A stretch of 64,000 bases of DNA, from positions 9,460,501 to 9,524,500 of the forward strand of contig OU862908.1 of assembly GCA_917880885.1 (NCBI GenBank), in the 5' to 3' direction. The number at the start of each line of letters is the position of its first letter. The first letter of the stretch is position 1. A program made the position numbers and the translations under genes. Source of the stretch: Limnephilus marmoratus (Eukaryota > Arthropoda > Insecta > Trichoptera > Limnephilidae). The notes beneath the pieces were generated by a model that worked only from the letters and a program-made list of their open reading frames with translations, was not told the DNA's origin and did not search any database. Positions 1 to 28,399 of the stretch are shown here, piece after piece.

Positions 1-409
1 AAAATGCAAGATCAGGAGATATAGATAGTAGAGAGTTTGGTTGAGGAGACGGTTTGATAAAGAATGCGGTTGAGAATTTGAAGACGGTGTTGTTGTTATG
101 GAAGAAAATATTTCATTGGGGTTTTCTTCAATGTCTTCATAGTCTATCTCTAGTTGACCATTTAGTGATTTATTTCCTGAAACTGTTGACATTTGTGGTT
201 TTGTAAACGGAATGGCGAATTGCATCAGGTCTGCCAAATAGTATCGCTTCTTTGTCTTTGTGCCCGATCCGCTTGGTAGTGTTTTAAATGCCGGCAGAAC
301 ACGGTGCGAAGATTTTTCCACTTCCCTTTGCATGCTGATACCGAAACCAAATATATTTTTTAATTAATTGTTTTTGTTTTAGGTACTTTTTGGGTACTAC
401 ATTTGTAGT

Positions 410-690
410 TCTTGGGTTGAATTTTGGTAGAGGAGATAATACAGTTTCACCCATTGTAGCAGAAATCACAATTATTATATGGGAAGTATTAAAAGATGCT
501 TATATGCCAATTCCGAATATGAATCAATGGAAGTAGATAGCAGAACAATTTTATTTGCTATGGAATTTACCAAACTGCCTTGGCGCCATTGATGGAAAAC
601 ACACAAGGATAGAAAATTTTCCAAATTCAGGATCCCGTAACTTTAACCGCTTCTGTACCAAGAGCGAGATTTCTCACATTCTTGGCCGTG
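410..690 (+). mobile_element. PIF/Harbinger transposase fragment
   Basis: Reading the plus strand gives a stretch like the DDE nuclease of PIF/Harbinger transposases. A region resembling the GRSTVS helix (GRGDNTVS) is followed by IIWEVLKDAYMPIPN, an in-frame stop (about 532-534), then LLWNLPNCLGAIDGKH at 555-602 and NSGSRNFN near 630. The family signature is a W-x-FPNC-x-GAIDGKH block whose Asp is the first catalytic acid. Nothing recognisable follows after about 690, where the frame enters poly-T. It is a dead internal fragment; no TIRs were found. The minus-strand frame at 284-469 is its shadow. Confidence 0.75.
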
Positions 691-1146
691 CCCAGCAGGC
701 CGGCCATAGAAAAATAGCGAGTAATCTCACTATTCTTTGGGAAGGATTTTTTTTTTAAATTTTTTTTTTTTTAAGATTTTTGCTAAGTCATTTAAATATC
801 GTTTCAAGGTGTAATATTTTTAATTTATAAAAATAAGATTAAAAAATGATTTATTTTGATTAAAAATTCATGGCCTGCTGTTCACAGCTACACTCCTACA
901 TACTGGCATTTAAAAGGTTAATTACATTCTGCACTCGACCAATATTATGCATTTATTTAATTTTAAATTTTATTCTCAGTGCAAAAACGAAATTTAAACA
1001 TATAAATAATAAATAAAATTGAAAAAAAACATTTGTAAAAAAAAAGGTTTTGTTTACCACTAAGCTCCAGTAAAACGAATCACATTGTTTCGTTAGCCAA
1101 TAGCAGCTCTCCCCTTGTTTAGTGGGTTGTGGAGGGGATGACGTAA

Positions 1147-1212
1147 ATGTGTGTGCTGGCAGCATGGTACTGTGTGGAACGTAACTGTGTGTGCTGGCGG
1201 CATGGTACTATG
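1147..1212. repeat. short imperfect tandem duplication
   Basis: A unit of about 45 bases containing tgtgtgctggc and catggtact occurs twice in succession. No coding potential was seen. The region 691-1146 around it is AT-rich and holds nothing I recognise. Confidence 0.5.
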
Positions 1213-1289
1213 GATTTTAATGAAAATTTTCAATAATATAGCTAATACATCAGATTAACTTATAGGCTATAATTTATAAAGCCAGCTAG

Positions 1290-1400
1290 GAAGGAGACGC
1301 GGGAGGGGAACGAGGATGCACGGGAAAGGTGATTCAGGGAGAAAAAATGTATTTCTTTGAATACGGCATTGCAATGCATGCCGGGAACCAGCTAGTGAGT
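1290..1400 (-). repeat. dispersed repeat end, ctagctggttcccggcatgc type
   Basis: The end gcatgccgggaaccagctag (1378-1397) is the reverse complement of the start of the repeat at 33708 and resembles the start at 27064. The adjacent purine-rich stretch (1290-1340) is the complement of the C/T-rich body of those copies. It is probably a truncated retroelement end. Confidence 0.4.
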
Positions 1401-1508
1401 TATATATACTACAGATTTTTTTTGGTTGTGGTTGAACTTCTTCTAGTTCTCAATTATTTTATGTCAGCCTCATTTGAATGCTAGGATTTATTTTTAAATA
1501 ATGATACT

Positions 1509-1615
1509 GACACACTTGTGCTATACTCTCGTGGCTTGTCCTATTTCACACTGGGAATGTATGGCGAGCGTGGGCGAATGATATACCAGGCCACGAGAGT
1601 ATAGCGCACGTGTGT
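1509..1615. repeat. small inverted-repeat (MITE-like) element
   Basis: Arms of about 25 bases at 1510-1535 and 1590-1615 are inverted copies with about two mismatches (core ctatactctcgtggc). The loop is about 55 bases. It could be a short MITE (a small non-autonomous TIR element); no convincing target duplication was seen. Confidence 0.55.
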
Positions 1616-2471
1616 TAACATGATTTAAAAAAATTTACATAAAACGGGTTCTACTATTGTAATACGCAAACAGAAATATAAAATATATTATTAAATATAA
1701 AATATATATTATAAAAATACATTCTTTAAATAGTAAAATATAAGTTATCATATAAAAAAAAATAGATCTTAGCATAATTACATGAAAAATACTGTATTTT
1801 TACAAATTTATTTCGAATATATCTGAATTGGAAGGATAGGCTGCGACGGAAATCGGCTGCGAAATTTCGATTTACTCGAAAATATATCACATTTTTATGA
1901 GTTTAAAGGGTCTTTATTTTTAGCAATTTTGTTAAAATTGTTTTTTTTTCTTCTCATATACTTTATTGTCGAATGGGATGTTGATAAGCCTATATGTATA
2001 CCACTGAGTGGTAAAAGGACAATTCATCTGAACATGGGTGCAAAGATTTACTTATTATTTGCTTTTCTTCTAATTATACTGTTTTTGCTAAAGCTGTTAA
2101 TAAGGCAAAATTCTGCAGTTCATACCGATTCCTGCAAGATATTCAACTCATTGTCACTCTCTAACAAAATTATTCTAAAAATGTTAGGGCCTTCGCTCAT
2201 GGAGAAACTGAAAAAAAAACAGTTGTCGACGCAATCGCAATCAACCTCCTGAACAAAATTCATATTTTTCTGATCTGACATATCGCAGATTACTCGAAAA
2301 CTTGAAAGTTCGTGAGCTACTACCATGACAACCTGTCGACAATGCAACTGAAAAGCAACTGCGCGGCGACCAGCAGTGCTGGTAAAAGAGGTAAAAAAAA
2401 CAATTTCAATGTTTGCAACTTTTTTTAGAATAAACATTCAAAATCTCGCATCATAGCCCAAACAACAATGT
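1616..2471. other. AT-rich non-coding DNA, nothing recognised
   Basis: The stretch is mostly A/T. Short open frames at 1929-2252 (plus) and 2120-2437 (minus) overlap on opposite strands, have low-complexity composition and match no family I know, so no gene is called. Confidence 0.5.
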
Positions 2472-3229
2472 CAGTGCCAGATTAGCCCATAAGCAAATTA
2501 AGCAATTGCTTAGGGCATCATGTCTTGGGGGCACCAGAAACAAAACAAAAAAAAAATTTACTAGCACGTGAAAGGAGAGACTGTTTGAAAATCCGCGCGT
2601 TTAAAATTGACTAGAGCGTTGACGTTCAGCAATGTAGAAATTCAGTAAAAACATATCCACAAGACCTTAATACCAATTTAGGAACCGAAATTCAACAGCT
2701 TCATTCATATTTCATAAAAATATAAGTTCCAGTGATTTGCCAAGCACAAGTTCACATCAAACTCACGCACAATTGTACAAAATAATACACAATGATAAAA
2801 TTGAATCAGCGTTCACTAATGTGGACACAATCCTGCTTAAAATTTTTTATACCTGATGATATCAAACTGCACAGCATAACAATCTTTTTCAAAATTGAAA
2901 ATAATAAAAAATAAAAAAAGAACGACGATGCTGCAGGAAAGGCTCTATTATACATATATAGTCAGATATGCAAAAAACGTTGGACTATTTTGCACGAATT
3001 TAATGCCCGTAAAATAATAATTTAAAGTCACATTTCAATAAATAAATAAAAAATGCTTTGGTTTTTATTGTATGTAATTCCTACATACATATTTTAGGGT
3101 ATGTAATGATCTATCTCGTTGTATTAAATACGTAATTTTTTTTTTAAAGACCGATATACTAGTTTACTTATGGATAGGGGGCCCAGGCGTGGATTGCTTA
3201 GGGTGTCAAGTAGTCTTAATCCGGCACTG
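2472..3229. mobile_element. non-autonomous hAT-like element
   Basis: The left end cagtgccagattag and the reverse complement of the right end (cagtgccggattaag) form TIRs of the CAG-type seen in hAT elements. The interior is AT-rich with no transposase remnant. The immediate flanks do not give a matching 8-bp duplication, so the target duplication has decayed or an edge is slightly misplaced. Confidence 0.6.
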
Positions 3230-3299
3230 ATCCCCAGTTTCAAAAAATCACTGAATGTTCCTTAGCAGTGGCGTATCTAGCAGGGGCAGGGCGGGTGCC

Positions 3300-4200
3300 G
3301 TTAGGTTGGGAAAATGATGCCGTTTTTCATTATGTTTTGAAAATGATATCGTCTGACGTAGCGGCCTTGGCGAGCAATACACATACTGAGCATTTCAAAG
3401 AAGTTTTCGGTCACTCTTCCCAGCATATCTTGCGGAATTCCAGCAATGACGTCCTCAATCGTCTCCTTCAGAGCTTCAAGGGTTCGAGGTCGAAGTTTGT
3501 TTACATCAACTTTGACGTATCCCCACAGAAAAGTCACTCGGGGGACAAATCGGGGGAGTGAGGGGCCATGGAATATCCCCCTGCAAAGAGATCAGGTGAC
3601 CTGGAAAGAACTCTTGCAAAATTTCGAGTGAACGAAGGACAGCATTGGCCATGGCTTCATCTTTTTGAAACCAGAAGGCTTCTGTGTCGTGTTCCTCGCC
3701 ATATTCTTCCATTTTGGGTCGCCTAGGGTTCCCCAACATCTCACAATAGCGAGACGAAGACACGGTGATGGTTAATCCTTCCGATTAAAAAAAATAAGAT
3801 CCAATAACGCCTATAGAGGACAAAGCGCACCACACTGCTACTTTTGGGCTGTGAAGAGATCTTTAATGCGGTTTATGAGGGTTTCAAAATGCCAAATAAA
3901 GAAAATTTAGTTAAAGATTAAAATGTGCTTTGACGCTAGTGCACAAAATAGCGCCGAGGGGTACAGCAGTTACGATTGCAATGCAAACATCTCTACGTTT
4001 CACAAAATCTTGTGGGCTCAATTCCTGTGCACGCACTACCTTGTAGGGGTACAGGCGAAGGTCTGAGTGTAAGATTCGCCTTACAATTCTGGATGATATT
4101 CCAAGCGCAGCAGCATGTTTCCGCATTGATCGGGTTGGAGACTCTTCAATTGACGCTCTTACTACCGCGATGTTTTCAGGTGTTTGCATACGCAGTTCAT
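3300..4200 (-). mobile_element. degenerate mariner transposase
   Basis: Minus-strand frames give ordered pieces of a mariner-family transposase broken by frameshifts. At 4189-3940 there is an N-terminal helix-turn-helix part (ENIAVVRASIEESPTRS, then KHAAALGIS and RRILHSDLRLYPYK). At 3763-3510 lies a catalytic part with FWFQKDEA and FFPGHLISLQGDIPWP. At 3537-3330 lies the C-terminal part with RPRTLEALKETIEDVIAGIP and LSMCIARQGR. The second acid (the D of QKD) and the SDF acid region are visible. Loss of frame and of normal context makes it inactive. The plus-strand frames here are shadows. Confidence 0.85.
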
Positions 4201-4239
4201 GTCAACCTTACATTACTGGTCCATTTCCGAATGGTTTTA

Positions 4240-7200
4240 GGATCAGGAACACTGGGGGCCAAGTCTCTATCTTTTATTGTTTACTAACAGCCTGTTACTT
4301 AACATTAATTACGTCACAAACACGTATTTTGACCTTAACGCTATTTTTTGTAGTCTCTATTATTTCGTAATGCGGAATTTTGTGACATAATTAACGTTAA
4401 TTACGATTTAACTCGAACCGGATCCGAAAAGCCCCAAGCATAGCCACAACGCTTTCCCCGTTTTTAAAGAATGTCTCCACAACAAAACTCCGGTATTTAC
4501 CCGAATGCAGCATGGTTGCTACCATAAACGGCACCGTTCCCCTGACCTGATCACTGCTTGATTTTTTTTTAAACTAGGGAGTCCCTTCTGCCCCACCCCG
4601 TATGTATATTGTATAAATCAAATGTTTAACTTTGTTTATATTTATTAACTTACTTGCTGGTTAGCGCGTTATTCATGTGGATGAACCATTGAATTGTCTT
4701 CAGACTTTCTTCCTTTACGACAAACCCAAAGTTTCAGTTCGTTTGTCTCATACATAGAGCCTGGCACTGACCACAATGAAATTGTACTAATTCTAGATTT
4801 AATGTTTTTTCCACAAAAATGTTACAAATGAAAGATTTTGTTCATTGAATCCTCCTCTTCAGTTCACATTCTTATTACATTTCAGTCAGTTCCACAGAGT
4901 CTCAGAAAACTCAGTAAATTGTACGTAATACAAAAAATAATAATAAATGCATTCAGTCAGTGACTTAGGACCAAATGGCTCTGCTGCGTGTCCAGCTTAG
5001 GTCCTTGGGGTCGGGATAGAACACCTGCTTACTTAGGATCGTTGTACGTGGTGGCGATTGGACAACACTTTCGAATCTCATCTAAGAAAGATGGTCTGTA
5101 GACTATTTGGTGAACCAGTTAGGCCAGGCTCAGATTCATCTTATTTTAAAAAGCCCACTTTGGATTTCGAATCCGCATTCTCTCCGAGTTCTTACTTTGA
5201 AAATAAAACAGCATTTATTAAATTAATTTATTTATTTAATGTTACGTTATGTTACCTTAAATGTTTGGTGTCATACATTTGAAGCAAATAAAGAGAAAAT
5301 AAAAATGAACTATCAGTGGTTTAACAAAACTTAACAAAACCATAGATGTATTGCCAGATCAGGTCATGAATAACTATAATTTTGTTGCATCTTTTCACAT
5401 GTTAAAAACAGACAGCCAAATAATCTAATCTTAAAAAGAAAATGAAATATCTTAATTCTTTATAACTTAAACAAATCCTTAACATAGACAGTCATAGAAG
5501 ATCAGTATTGTTCAAGGTCAGTATAACAAGTCTTAAGGTATCGCTGTGGATCCGTGGAACAATTGTCGCATCTTCAGGTAAAAGAAGAATGATTCTGAAT
5601 ATAAACAAGTAAAAAGCTTACATTTTATAATTTTACACTTAGAAACAAATGTTTCTCCCAATTTACACAACAAATTGTGCAATATTATTTTAAATGTTAA
5701 CATGTTACACAATTTTATGAAAAACAATTTTCGAGACATTTTTGATAAAGGCCTTTTACGGGCAACTGTAATTTTATTCAATACACATCGTTCAGACTGC
5801 TATCTTAACTTACTTTTCCACACAAACCCTTCAAAAAGTATACATAAGGATTCAATATTATTCGTTACATCTATATCAATTGAGCGAAAGATGGCAAGTT
5901 GTACAATATTTTATTAGAATCTCTCCAACACGCAGTTCTAATAAAAGTCAGTACAGCTGACCAATGCAGGAATTGCGTAAACATTTGATTTTGGTTTCCA
6001 GTAAATTACAATATTTATTTATATATAGAGCCTAAATAATCAATTCTGAAAATTGTTTCGAGTGAGATCTCCATGTTATATAAAGTTAATCCAATTTGCC
6101 CAAAACTGTTACTGTTGTGTGTCTACTAACCCCAAACCAAATGGCTACATCAACTGGATAACTCCTCTTACAAATATACCTAAATAAACATAATCCAGAT
6201 AACGTGTTTACCAGCAACAATAATTCAATCATACAAATAAAGGTTCCCATAGACAATTTGAATTTCTAACAAATAAAGGATAAAAGAAGTAAATGAGGCA
6301 AATAAAATTTCCTAGGTACGCCCACCAAGTATTCTAAAAGCCTTATTTATTGGTCAGTCTGGATGCTGATGTACAATACAATACATTGTGTCCAGGAATA
6401 AATTCAATCCGGAGTGAGCAATTCAAACAGTTCTCAATAGTGACTAATCCTTTTCATTTAAACTCAAATAAAATCATTTTTTAAATAAATGTGTAATTCA
6501 AAATAAGATGTATTAAATGTATGCATCGAATCCTACATAAATAATTGTATGTATCAAATACTCGAGTGTTTATATTTGGTTTCATTCTAATGGACACAAT
6601 TTACAAATAGCTGGGTAATATTTAAAATAAATAAGGAAATGAGGATGGAATTTCCACAAAGCTCTTACATTTTATAAAATGGTTTTATTCTCAAGTCCAA
6701 AAATATATTCTTCTAAGTGGAATATTTATCTTCAATTCCATGATCTAATGATATTTTTACCAACATTTGATAGAAAGACAGGCGGCTGCTCCTCTCCTGG
6801 CCATGGCAGAAATAATGATGCCTTTTACAGATTTCTGAATTATTCTAAATGTTAATCATACTAATGTTAATGTTGTATCAAAGTATTGGCAGTCAACACG
6901 CGGGCACTGGAGTCGCATTACTTATCATTTATATAGGGCTTGAATAACGTAACAAACAGTCGGGTGTTTTGGTTATTCAGTTATCAGCTCAGATTTGGAC
7001 ATAATCTACAACTATCCCTATCCCATATCCATCTCATACCTCTCATTAAACTACTAGATTCCTCACAAATAAATAATGTTTCAGACGAACGAGCTATTCT
7101 TATTAGATCCACGTCTACCAATCTTATCAGGTTATTATGCAAAATTTAGAGCATGCGCAGAATTGTTTAACCTCACCGATACTTGCTGACACTGATTTAA

Positions 7201-8321
7201 AGTTATTAGTCTGCAAATAGTGGAGTTTTCTTACTAGAGCCAGGTGCAGAGTGTCACAGTACACAGTCCAGGGTCAGTAGACATGGAGCCAATATAAAAT
7301 CAGATACTGCAGGCTAAAATATACTCTCGAAAGTAGGCCTCGTAAAGCAGATTATTTTTAAATAAAAAAATCTTAAATATATTGTAGATTCTAATTTGTA
7401 AAGTTTCGTGCAAAATTAAAATCAATAGAAACAACATTTAATTTAGAAAAAAAATAAAGGAAATCTATTACAAAGCCAAGATTTCATAAACTTATACAAT
7501 TTTTTTATTTTATTTGAGTAGAGATTTATTACTTGAAGAAAAAAAAAACTTTGGTTAAGAAACGTAAAACACTCCCATCACTATCAACATACAGTTTACA
7601 ATGAAATTACTGAAGAAATAACTAATTTAGCATACTGTGCAAGATTTATAATATTATTGATACAAAATAATTTAATCCTCATGGAATAAATTAGCCAATT
7701 CGGGGAAGGCACAAAATGCTGACTAATGTTAAGTAAACAAACATGTTTGGCAAGGAAGAGGAGAAACCGGGGAATGCATACAAATATGCGTGTAGCACTA
7801 GAGGCGCATCATATTACGCGTGCGGCAGAGTGTAGGTTAAATATGAACAAGCCATTATAGTATACCAAACACAAACTGTGTAATTGGCAACCTAAAACTA
7901 TCAGATACCTTTAACAACTTAATAAGTTGAATAGAACAACCAGCACTGTACAAGTTAGATCACTGCAAGTCAGCACTTATGGTATTAGAAGAAAAAAGTA
8001 TGAAACAATACAAGAAGCTACTTTATTCACATCGGTGGGACGATTATAAGTGAAGAGAAAAACTTGCACCCTAAATTCATCAAAGGTGGCGGCGTTCTGA
8101 ATTCGTAAATATGAAGCGATAATAAAATTCTGCGCGGCATTTGCCCTCCGCTCTCCGATTAATATAAATATATACACTCACACATTTGCATTCACTTTAT
8201 AACTAGTGGGAATAAGTAATGACTCGCAAAGCGGCTGCGTGACGAGAGGCAGTTGTACAGTTGCGCGGCGGACTCTGTCTGGCACGCTCGCACGCACACA
8301 CCGGCATCCACTCGCCACTTA
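4240..8321. other. AT-rich flank downstream of akirin
   Basis: I see no coding sequence with family resemblance in these 4 kb. The part next to 8322 must include the akirin 3' UTR, because the stop codon lies at 8322-8324 on the minus strand. Many AATAAA-like hexamers occur, so the polyadenylation site cannot be chosen by eye. The small frames at 5058-5282, 5533-5917 and 6940-7149 look random. Confidence 0.5.
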
Positions 8322-23920
<15,599 letters not shown>

Positions 23921-24185
23921 TTTCCTTTTACACCCAACGAAACAAATCGTCAAACGAACGAATCAAACTATTTCTTTCATCGGCAATAGGAACAACCGTA
24001 TAAATAAACCAACCGCAGTAAACAAAATCACACTAAATATATTCCAAATCCTGTATTTGTCCAAAAAATATATAAATAGGGCCGATCGTTCTGGATTATA
24101 TGAATTTAGAAACGGAAAAACACAAAAACAGAACGATCGCACATAAGATCACCACAGATTAAAAGCATAGATTAAAAGCGTTGTT
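23921..24185 (-). promoter_or_regulatory. akirin 5' leader and promoter region
   Basis: By position this 265-bp stretch upstream of the ATG must hold the 5' UTR and core promoter; no convincing TATA box or initiator can be chosen. It contains an 11-bp perfect inverted pair, cgatcgttctg (24084-24094) and cagaacgatcg (24129-24139), around a 34-base spacer. It ends at a hAT insertion whose left target repeat starts at 24186. Confidence 0.45.
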
Positions 24186-24193
24186 GTCCAGTT

Positions 24194-25283
24194 CAGTGTT
24201 GCCAACCCGAATTTTGAAAAAGACGTAGGTCGGACTAGAAAAATACGTAGAAACTGTATAATTTGGATTATGAAAAGTTCGTAGAACTACGTACTTTTTT
24301 TTTAATGAAATGAAGACGTTAGGATAAGTGAAACAGAACAAAACAAGTATTTTGATATACAATTTATTTAAAAAGATACCCCTGGTATTGTAAACATTCA
24401 TAGGCTGCGGTAAGAACATTAACTTTAAATTTACTGAATTTAAAGTTAATGTTCTTACCGCAGCCTATGAAAGTTTATTAAAAAAATAAAAAACATAAAA
24501 AAATTGCCATTTGTGGTAAAAAAAAAGAGAATTAAAAAAAATTCTCAATTATCAGAATCTTCAGGCAAATTAAATTTGTACATATATTAGAACATTAACT
24601 TTAAATTCAGTAAATTTAAATGATTCACCTCTTCAAGGCACATAAAAATCTAGTAAATAAAAAAAATTAAAAATTGCCAAATTTGTGGTAAAGAAAAAGA
24701 AATAAAAAAATACTCAATTTTCAGATCTTCAGGCAAATTAAATTTGTACATATATATTGATTAAAATATTTAATATGTTCCTGCGAAGGCTCGCTGCTTG
24801 TTTTCAAGCCACTTTTCGTAATAAGTAAGCCTGTTAGCGTGACAGTCTGTTTCGGATGTTAGTTTCATCAAATTTTTCGCGGAAAACAGACGCTCGACAT
24901 TTGCACTGCTTTGTGGCAATGTTTGAGTTTTGTACAAACTGGGCCAATAAGGGAAACATTTGAGACGAATCGCCTTTTCGTATTTTTGAAACATGACGCC
25001 AAAACCCATTGATTTGCTTATCCTGTTGAAATGAAAGAATTGCATTTCTGTCTGCGCGACTTCTTATGTGACGCGGACTCTAGTATGAAACGGAACGTTT
25101 GTTGGAGTCCGCGTCTGGTAAAGTTACGGAAAATAGGCTGCTTCAGCCTAATGAGTTATGTTATTTTGCAAATTTGTACAATTTGAAAGAAAATACGTAG
25201 ATTCTGGGCCTAAGTTCGTAGATGTGCAGGAAAGACCTAAAATACGTAGATCTACGCAAAAAGACGTAGAGTTGGCAACACTG
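24194..25283 (-). mobile_element. hAT element, deleted, with 8-bp target duplication
   Basis: TIRs cagtgttgccaaccc and the inverse of gagttggcaacactg are bounded by perfect 8-bp duplications gtccagtt (24186-24193, 25284-25291), the hAT hallmark. Inside, the minus frame 25045-24770 encodes the C-terminal hAT dimerisation segment (CFPYWPSLYKTQTLPQSSAN, then VERLFSAKNLMKL), where LPxSSANVERxFS is the family signature. The catalytic part is absent, so it is an internally deleted, non-autonomous copy. It lies about 270 bp upstream of the akirin ATG. Confidence 0.93.
24398..24470. repeat. near-perfect palindrome inside the hAT element
   Basis: The arms cataggctgcggtaagaaca + ttaactttaaatt and their exact inverse are separated by about five bases. 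Part of the arm recurs at 24591-24620, and blocks of about 100 bases around ttgcca...tttgtggtaaa are directly repeated at 24481-24590 and 24655-24760. This indicates rearrangement during internal deletion. Confidence 0.85.
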
Positions 25284-25291
25284 GTCCAGTT

Positions 25292-27060
25292 GTTGAACAA
25301 TTGAACAAACCATAGACACTTGAAACAAGGCTAGTGATGGTCTTTCTGATTTTTCTTTCGAGTATTTTTTTATTCTCGGATTCGTCTTTCGAGAAACCAC
25401 GGAGAAAAGGAACGAGACAGTATTGTTGAAATAATAGATCGAAATCTTATTTTTGGTGCATGCTGCTTCCAATCCCACTCTGAATCACAAAAAGCTACTG
25501 TGAGATTGTTTTAAATTTGAATGAGTTGCAAAGAAAAAAAATACTTGATAATAATATGATACCCAAAAGTCGAAACAAATCCATCCAGGAATAAATTAAT
25601 TTGTTATGCCAACTTAGGAAAACCATGAAGCCGCACATGAAACCAGAGTAAAAAAAGTCTCCGTCAACCACTCTCTCCCGGTCAACGATTCGGCCTACCA
25701 CGCAGTAGGTGGAACAAAACAAACCTGATTCCCTGCTAGTTCACCAAACGTAATGGACCACTTGGATGACCTACGGTAGAGGTATTGGTCATCCAATAAA
25801 TGAATCGTGGGGCGGCGGTACCTATATCCGCCACAACAATAACCTAAAAGCCCCTGGATTGAGAACAATTTGAAGGAAGTGAGGGAAAATATTTATACAA
25901 AAAGTCTTTACATACTTACATTTTTATGACGCATCCCACTCCTTATCTCATCAAGTACCCAAAAATCATTGACCGCATCAAAAAATAGTTTATTAGTTAA
26001 TATAATTCTAAAATAGTTTATTTTATACCCCTTTGAGCTGAAATAAAAAAAAAATGTTATACAAAATGGTTGCCAGGCAAAATGACCTCACCCTACATTT
26101 TGGCTTCAATTTCATTCACGCAAAATAGTGCTAATACTCTGTCCGGGTCTTTTTTGGTTCATGGGCGTTAGTGTAAAGGTAGAAAATATTTTTTTACCGA
26201 TAAATGTCATATTTGATTGTCTATTAGTTAAAAAAGGAACATTCCGTATTATCCGTGCATCAAACTTCGACAACACGAACGTTCCGTATTACCGGTGAGG
26301 TGGACTAACTGCATATTTACCCAGTATTTTATATAATAGTATTAAATCTGTGCTTATTCTTCTTTCTGAAAGTTTCAATAGTGACATTTTATCCAGGAGG
26401 TAATTATAATCAATGTTTTGTATAGGAATATGCAATTTATAGATAAGTTTTATAATTTTCACGGCCAAAAGCATTTTCGTTATTTGTTTTTGGGGTGTTA
26501 TGCCGTGTTGTGCTACCTCCTTCTTTAGCCAACGTTTCGGACATCGTTGCAGTGTCCATCATCAGGGCTGATCCAGCAGATCCGGTAGATGTGTAATTTT
26601 TAGTCGTGAAGTGTGTGCTTATTTACTTCGAAGCAATACCGTGTCCCCAGCACCACTAACTTTCACCAGTACAAAATACTCGTGACAAGCAGTGGCGTCA
26701 TCGTCGCGGAACGGAATAGAAAGTTCATTAAAACGTGGTATTTATGCTAGCCAGGGGCAAGTCCGTTTGCGAGATGCCGACGGAAGTGGCTCCATCTCTT
26801 AATGAAATCTAAAATTAGAAATCACAATGGTAATCACAATTTTCAATAATTTCACTAACACAATTTAATTTTTCATCATTTAATGAATACTGAAATAATA
26901 TTGGATTATTTATTTTGGAAAAATGATTGAACTGACATTTATTTATGTTTTGTTGATAAAGCAACATTCAAAAAGATATCTCAAGTTAGTTTGTAGTGTA
27001 ATACAATCATTAATGTGGTTGATCTCTATATGTGGTTTCATGTCATCTGCAAACAGTAGT
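25292..27060. other. intergenic region with dispersed repeat pieces
   Basis: Between the two genes. An inverted copy of the gtggttcgct repeat is at 25730-25830. A stretch at 26458-26590 (cacggccaaaagcattttcg ... gtgtccatcatcag) is shared with 14955-15070. No gene was recognised; the frames at 25161-25722 and 26289-26474 look random. Confidence 0.5.
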
Positions 27061-27063
27061 ACA

Positions 27064-27990
27064 TTTTATTAAATACTGGCGAGTACCCGGTATGCGTTCC
27101 AACGCCACTTAAAGAAATAAAATGTTGTATTTTAAATCTGTTTATTGAACTGCTTTTGGATATACCAACCATATTATTTGTTTTGCCACGTACAGCTGTT
27201 CGGATAAGAAGCGTGGATTTTCCAAATTTACCTCGTGCTATTGCCTACCGCTACTTTGTATCCTTTGCAATCCCTCCTTATACCCCTCCCTCGTCCCTTA
27301 CCCACTGTCACCCTAACCCTGTATGTCCTTTCCTATGCATCCCCACTTCTCCCCCGCATCCTCTTCCCCCTCCCAGATTCCCCTCCTTGAAGTCGTAGCT
27401 GTCCGTGTGAGAAGCATGGATTTTACAAATTTACTCCCGGATATCCCCTACCGCTACTCTGTCTCCTTTGCAATTCCTCCCTCTGCCCCTCCCTCTGCCC
27501 CTCCATCCTTCCCTATCTATCCTCTGCGAGTCCTTTTCCATGCTTCCTCGTTTCCATTTCTGCCTCCGTTTCCCTCCCGCGACCCCTTCCCTTCCCGCGA
27601 ACTCTCCTCCTCCTCTTCTTTGTTTCCCTACCTCCCTTTTGGACTCCCCTCCCATCTCGGATTCTTCTCTCTCCTGGATTCTCCTCTCCTTCCTGCCGCT
27701 AGACTAAATGAAATACACACGTTTTTTTTCAAACAAGTATTAGCGCGCCATCTATTGTAAAAAAATTATAATCTTTTCATAACACCAGAGCTCACCATTA
27801 TACATAGAAACCTTCGCGTACCCCGCGAATCCTCCTCCCCCCCCCTTCCGCGTTCCCCTTAAACCTTTCCCGTCTTCCCCCTTCCCTCGTCATCTGCCGT
27901 GAGCCTCCCTCCTTCTTTCTCCTACCCCCTCCTGGATTGCCCTCCCTGCCGCCAAACTATATGAAATGCAAACATTTTTCAAACAACAAT
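27064..27990 (+). repeat. C/T-rich retroelement-like repeats
   Basis: Begins actggcgagtacccggtatg, the same type of end as at 33708 and (inverted) 1397. A block with gtgga-ttt-caaattta and ctaccgctac occurs at about 27195-27290 and again at 27395-27480, a tandem duplication of about 205 bp. The polypyrimidine runs give long but meaningless Pro/Ser- and Arg/Gly-rich frames (27156-27760 plus, 27431-27655 minus). A third weaker unit follows at 27780-27990. Confidence 0.55.
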
Positions 27991-28399
27991 GCGCTCCGGG
28001 CGGCACCTTTAAGGGGCGGCAAAATTTCACAATAAATAATAATAATATCTTGTTAAAATTAATTTCTTTCATATTTTTGTTGCATATATGATTCAGGCCG
28101 ATTGAAATGGACACGGAATTTTTCATTACTTTTTCTGTGACAAACCTGGGAAACCCCGTTTCTTAAAATGAATGTATAATAATGTCATCTTGATCACTGC
28201 AGCGACTGGCAACACCGTTCGGGTCTAATTTTGTTTTGCGCTTGGATTTTTTATGACTAATATTCGGTGAGAATGATTGAGAGAGGTCCGTGGGCGATGC
28301 GCGACAATTCTAAGAAAGTTTCATGGATCGTCAAATCCAATGGATCATCAAACCATCCATGTGTTCCAAGTACAAAAGTAAGAGGAAAACCATTTTCTT

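Noticed and set aside
2120..2437. 105-residue minus frame, possible small gene
   Set aside because: Overlaps an equally long plus frame; neither has a known domain.
24083..24143. 11-bp inverted pair upstream of akirin as an operator
   Set aside because: Kept only as an observation: no family of binding sites is recognised, and it may be a decayed MITE.
27156..27760. 145-residue Pro/Ser-rich frame and antisense Arg/Gly-rich frame
   Set aside because: Polypyrimidine composition of a duplicated repeat keeps stops rare; no domain.
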